Below the pieces are notes generated by a model, which was not told where the DNA came from, did not search any database, and worked only from the letters and a program-made list of their open reading frames with translations. From positions 1 through 8,776 of the forward strand of contig NVQY01000097.1 of NCBI GenBank assembly GCA_002400675.1: a stretch of 8,776 nucleotides of DNA, in the 5' to 3' direction. Positions 6,305 to 8,776 of the stretch are shown here, piece after piece; position 1 is the first letter of the stretch; the number at the start of each line of letters is the position of its first letter. A program made the position numbers and the translations under genes. This DNA comes from Paracoccaceae bacterium (GTDB taxonomy: Bacteria > Pseudomonadota > Alphaproteobacteria > Rhodobacterales > Rhodobacteraceae).

Positions 6305-6332
6305 ATTATGCCCATATCGCGGCAAGTTGCCA
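6305..6332 (-). promoter_or_regulatory. candidate promoter of the fused TetR gene
   Basis: On the minus strand, CATAAT (6310-6305) matches the -10 consensus at five of six positions. TGGCAA (6332-6327) is a weak -35 (three of six) at 16 bases spacing. Transcription would begin near 6298, inside the candidate operator and about 57 bases before the preferred ATG. Weak -35 boxes are common, so this is only a plausible assignment. Confidence 0.35.
6321..6331. repeat. inverted repeat GGCAA-G-TTGCC in the divergent promoter region
   Basis: A perfect 11-base inverted repeat with one central base. It lies about 42 bases upstream of the BadH-like start and overlaps the candidate -35 of the fused TetR gene, so a protein bound here could affect both directions. 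No obvious second copy was noticed in the window. Confidence 0.35.
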
Positions 6333-6373
6333 GCGGTTTTTTGGCTAAACTGAAATTCTTGGGAGATATGCAG

Positions 6374-7135
6374 ATGCGGGGACTAAACGGAAAACGGGTG
6401 ATTGTAACGGGCGGCGGCAGCGGCATCGGGCGCGCGACATGCAAGCGTTTCGCCGAAGAAGGCTGCGAAGTTGCGGTGTTCGACATGAATGCCGACGGGG
6501 CTGCCGAGACGGTAAAGGCAATTACCGATGCGGGCGGCCAAGCCAGCGCGCACATCGCGGATATTTCTGACCGTGCGGCGGTCGATGCGGCGGTCGCCGA
6601 GGTCGAAAAGGGCGGGCCGATTGATGTTCTGGTGAACAATGCGGGCTGGGACGTTGCCAAGCCGTTTCTGGACACGGACGTTGCCCTTTGGGACAAGGTT
6701 ATCGCCATCAATCTTTACGGTCCTTTGCATATGCACCACGCGGTTCTGCCCGGAATGGTGGCAAATGGCGGTGGTCGGGTTGTCAACATCGCCTCAGACG
6801 CCGGGCGTGTTGGCTCTTCTGGCGAGGCGGTCTATTCAGCCTGCAAAGGCGGGATCATATCGTTCACAAAGACGGTCGCACGGGAACTGGCCCGCAAGGG
6901 TATTCAACTTAACACCGTGGCACCGGGCCCAACCGACACCCCATTGCTGGCAAGCTTTGCCGAAGGCGAAGCGGGTCTGAAGATTGCCGAAGGTCTGAAA
7001 CGGGCGATCCCCATGAAGCGGTTGGCACAACCGGCGGACTATCCCGGCATCGTGTGTTTTCTGGCCTCTGACGACGCCGGATTCATCACCGGGCAGGTCA
7101 TTTCGGTCTCGGGCGGCCTGACCATGCACGGTTAG
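6374..7135 (+). CDS. badH: BadH-like 2-hydroxycyclohexanecarboxyl-CoA dehydrogenase (SDR family)
   Basis: A 253-residue classical short-chain dehydrogenase. TGGGSGIG (12-19) binds the dinucleotide; D37 at the end of the second strand favours NAD over NADP. NNAG is at 88-91 and the catalytic S141, Y154, K158 are all present. The chain closely follows Rhodopseudomonas palustris BadH as I recall it, including NNAGWD, LHMHHAVLPGMV, VNIASDAGRVGSSGEAVY and the C-terminal FITGQVISVSGGLTMHG. BadH oxidises 2-hydroxycyclohexanecarboxyl-CoA to the 2-oxo ester in alicyclic acid and benzoate degradation. Any 3-hydroxyacyl-CoA with a similar shape could be the real substrate. Of two adjacent ATGs (6368, 6374), the second is chosen because GGGAG (6361-6365) is eight bases before it but only two before the first. 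The acyl-CoA synthetase gene follows after 66 bases, probably in the same operon. Confidence 0.85.
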   Translation: MRGLNGKRVIVTGGGSGIGRATCKRFAEEGCEVAVFDMNADGAAETVKAITDAGGQASAHIADISDRAAVDAAVAEVEKGGPIDVLVNNAGWDVAKPFLDTDVALWDKVIAINLYGPLHMHHAVLPGMVANGGGRVVNIASDAGRVGSSGEAVYSACKGGIISFTKTVARELARKGIQLNTVAPGPTDTPLLASFAEGEAGLKIAEGLKRAIPMKRLAQPADYPGIVCFLASDDAGFITGQVISVSGGLTMHG

Positions 7136-7188
7136 CGGTACAACTGCTGGTCATGGGTCAAGATTGGTCTGGAGCCCGGATTTCTGAC

Positions 7189-7194
7189 AGGAGG
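7189..7194 (+). promoter_or_regulatory. ribosome binding site of the acyl-CoA synthetase gene
   Basis: A full AGGAGG consensus seven bases before the ATG at 7202, in the 66-base gap after the BadH-like gene. It is the strongest Shine-Dalgarno in the window and fixes the start of the synthetase. Confidence 0.85.
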
Positions 7195-7201
7195 ACGGCA
7201 A

Positions 7202-8776
7202 ATGGTTACGTTCACACCACCCGCAGATATCCGGGCAAACAGTACGCTCAAGGCATTCCTGGAAAGCTGTGGCGCGTCTGACTACGAAGCTCTTGTCGAA
7301 CGCGCCATTGCAGAACCGGAATGGTTCTGGCCGCAGATACTGGACCACGGCGGTATTCGCTTTCAACGCCCCTATGAGGTGTTGCGCGATATTGCTGACG
7401 GCCCCGAAAATATCCGCTGGGCCATTGGTGGTGCGCTTAACCTGACCGAAACCCTGCTGGATGCGCATATTGACGGCGGGGCAGGCGACAAACCAGCGAT
7501 TGACTGGGCTGGCGGAGATGGCACGCGGCGCGTCTGGAGCTATGCCGATCTGGTGGCTGAAACTGCGCGGGTGGCGGGGGCGCTGGCCGCGCGGGATGTC
7601 AAACCGGGTGATACGGTTGGCCTTTATATGCCGATGATCCCCGAAACCCAGGCGGCGCTGTTGGGTATCGCGCGGCTTGGGGCCATTGCGGTGCCGTTGT
7701 TTTCGGGGTTCGCAGCACAGGCAATTCACGCGCGATTACAGGATGCGGGGGCCTGTGCGGTGCTGACGGTGGATGCGTCCCCGCGCCGGGGTCGTCCGGT
7801 GCCAATGGAGGCAACTCTGGCCGAGGCGCTAAGCGATCTGCCACAGGTCCATACCGTCATCAGCCTGCGCCGTTTTGGCGGCCCGGCGGCCAATCCGGCC
7901 CGTGATCTGGATTGGCAAGAGGTTGTGGGGGCGGCCAGCCCGGAATTTCCGGCCCAAGCGGTCGATGCTTCGGACCCGCTGATGATCGCCTATACATCCG
8001 GCACCACCGGTCGGCCCAAAGGAGTTGTCCACAACCATCTGGGCGTTCAGGCCAAAGCCACGGTTGATTTCCTACTGGGTCTCGACATGAAACGCGAGGA
8101 CCGGCACCTGTGGATGACCGATATGGGCTGGGTGATGGGGCCTTTGACACTGTTTTCAACCTTGCTGGCCGGGGCCACGCTGGTCTTGGCCGAAGGCGCG
8201 CCATCGACGCCGGATGACCCGTTTCGCCTGCTTAGAATTGTCGCCGAAAGGGGCGTCACTCATACTGGAGTTGCACCCACTTTGGTGCGTCAGTTCATGA
8301 CGCAAGACCGCAGCCAACTGGATGATCTTGACCTGTCGGCATTGCGCATTGTCGCCTCGACCGGCGAAGCCTGGTCGGAAGATGCCTGGCAGTGGCACCT
8401 GGAACATATCTGCCGCAACCGTGCCGTGCCGTTGAACATTGCAGGGGGCACCGAACTTTTTGGTGCGATCCTGACCTCGACCGTATTGCACGACATCCGC
8501 CCCGGTGGATTTACCGCGCAGTCGCTGGGGGTCGCGGCGCAGGTACTGCGCGCCGATGGCAGCGAGGCCGATCCGGGAGAGGTGGGCGAACCGGTGGTCA
8601 CCCAACCGCCGCTGGGCCTGACCCAGACGATCTGGCAAGACAAGCCGCGGTACTTCGAAACCTATTGGTCGGCTTTCCCCGGCAAATGGCGACATGGCGA
8701 TTGGGTGCGCCATGATGCGGACGGCACTTGGTTCATTATGGGCCGGTCCGACGACACGCTGAACATTGCCGGCAAA
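7202..8776 (+). CDS. AMP-forming acyl-CoA synthetase, 3' end outside window
   Basis: 525 residues are visible and the frame is open at the right edge; acetyl/acetoacetyl-CoA synthetase relatives are usually 600-660 long. The N-terminus has the ACS_N-like region with EPEWFWPQIL (38-47) and WAIGGALNLTETLLD (73-87). Adenylation motifs follow: the phosphate-binding loop YTSGTTGRPKG (264-274), WMTDMGWVMG, GGTELFG (415-421), HGDW (498-501) and GRSDDTLNIAGK (514-525), where the C-terminal domain hinge begins. The missing part should carry the catalytic Lys near the end. The enzyme activates a carboxylic acid through an acyl-adenylate to its CoA ester, using ATP. Being the only CoA ligase seen, it is the likely entry step for the acid that feeds the dehydrogenase and the mutase. 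Substrate class (short, branched or alicyclic) cannot be read by eye. Confidence 0.92.
   Translation, partial: MVTFTPPADIRANSTLKAFLESCGASDYEALVERAIAEPEWFWPQILDHGGIRFQRPYEVLRDIADGPENIRWAIGGALNLTETLLDAHIDGGAGDKPAIDWAGGDGTRRVWSYADLVAETARVAGALAARDVKPGDTVGLYMPMIPETQAALLGIARLGAIAVPLFSGFAAQAIHARLQDAGACAVLTVDASPRRGRPVPMEATLAEALSDLPQVHTVISLRRFGGPAANPARDLDWQEVVGAASPEFPAQAVDASDPLMIAYTSGTTGRPKGVVHNHLGVQAKATVDFLLGLDMKREDRHLWMTDMGWVMGPLTLFSTLLAGATLVLAEGAPSTPDDPFRLLRIVAERGVTHTGVAPTLVRQFMTQDRSQLDDLDLSALRIVASTGEAWSEDAWQWHLEHICRNRAVPLNIAGGTELFGAILTSTVLHDIRPGGFTAQSLGVAAQVLRADGSEADPGEVGEPVVTQPPLGLTQTIWQDKPRYFETYWSAFPGKWRHGDWVRHDADGTWFIMGRSDDTLNIAGK

Noticed and set aside
6242..6325. TTG start at 6325 for the fused TetR gene
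   Set aside because: The extra 28 residues have no family similarity and would extend upstream of the CATAAT box and operator-like repeat. ATG at 6241 (or 6268) is more natural.
6327..6356. TTGCCA-N18-TGAAAT as plus-strand promoter of the BadH-like gene
   Set aside because: The boxes match reasonably, but transcription would begin near 6363 and remove most of the ribosome site at 6361-6365, so the real promoter probably lies elsewhere in the gap.
6062..6373. Upstream extension of the BadH-like frame to 6062
   Set aside because: It would overlap the start of the divergent fused TetR gene. BadH relatives begin right at the MRGLNGKRVIVTGG segment, and GGGAG at 6361-6365 supports the ATG at 6374.
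7151..7729. Minus-strand open frame of 192 codons opposite the acyl-CoA synthetase start
   Set aside because: It lies antisense to the strong AGGAGG-led synthetase gene and its translation has no family features.

Overview
The window looks like an alphaproteobacterial chromosome segment. It has moderately high GC, dense Alphaproteobacteria-like catabolic genes and Shine-Dalgarno starts; a marine or soil Rhodobacterales-type host is my inference. There is no RNA gene, insertion sequence or CRISPR array. Coding density is near complete, and the longest gene-free stretch is about 130 bases, between two divergent transcription units.

The left unit runs on the minus strand from about 6241 down to the left edge. 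In transcription order it encodes: a very unusual regulator made of two complete TetR repressors fused in one chain; a second, ordinary TetR regulator; the small cobalamin-binding subunit and the large catalytic subunit of a split coenzyme B12-dependent acyl-CoA mutase; the MeaB-type GTPase chaperone of such mutases; a PaaI-type hotdog thioesterase; and a short-chain dehydrogenase/reductase (SDR) resembling trans-2-enoyl-CoA reductase, cut by the window edge. From the second TetR gene to the thioesterase the genes touch or are separated by at most 15 bases, so they are almost certainly one operon. The SDR follows after 56 bases.

The right unit runs on the plus strand from 6374. It holds a dehydrogenase closely resembling BadH (2-hydroxycyclohexanecarboxyl-CoA dehydrogenase), then an AMP-forming acyl-CoA synthetase of the acetyl/acetoacetyl-CoA synthetase type, open at the right edge.

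Together the genes suggest a CoA-thioester catabolic pathway. A carboxylic acid is activated by the synthetase, its carbon skeleton is rearranged by the B12 mutase, and the product is reduced or oxidised by the two SDR enzymes, with a thioesterase clearing stalled CoA esters. The mutase has the general fold and the conserved histidine of methylmalonyl-CoA mutase but lacks that enzyme's substrate-selecting Tyr and Arg. It also does not carry the residues I recall for isobutyryl-, ethylmalonyl- or 2-hydroxyisobutyryl-CoA mutase. The substrate is therefore unknown and may be new. The BadH-like neighbour hints at alicyclic or branched acids. Candidate operators of the form CAAAC-N4-GTTTG, like that known for the acyl-CoA-responsive TetR protein PsrA, lie in front of both regulator genes.
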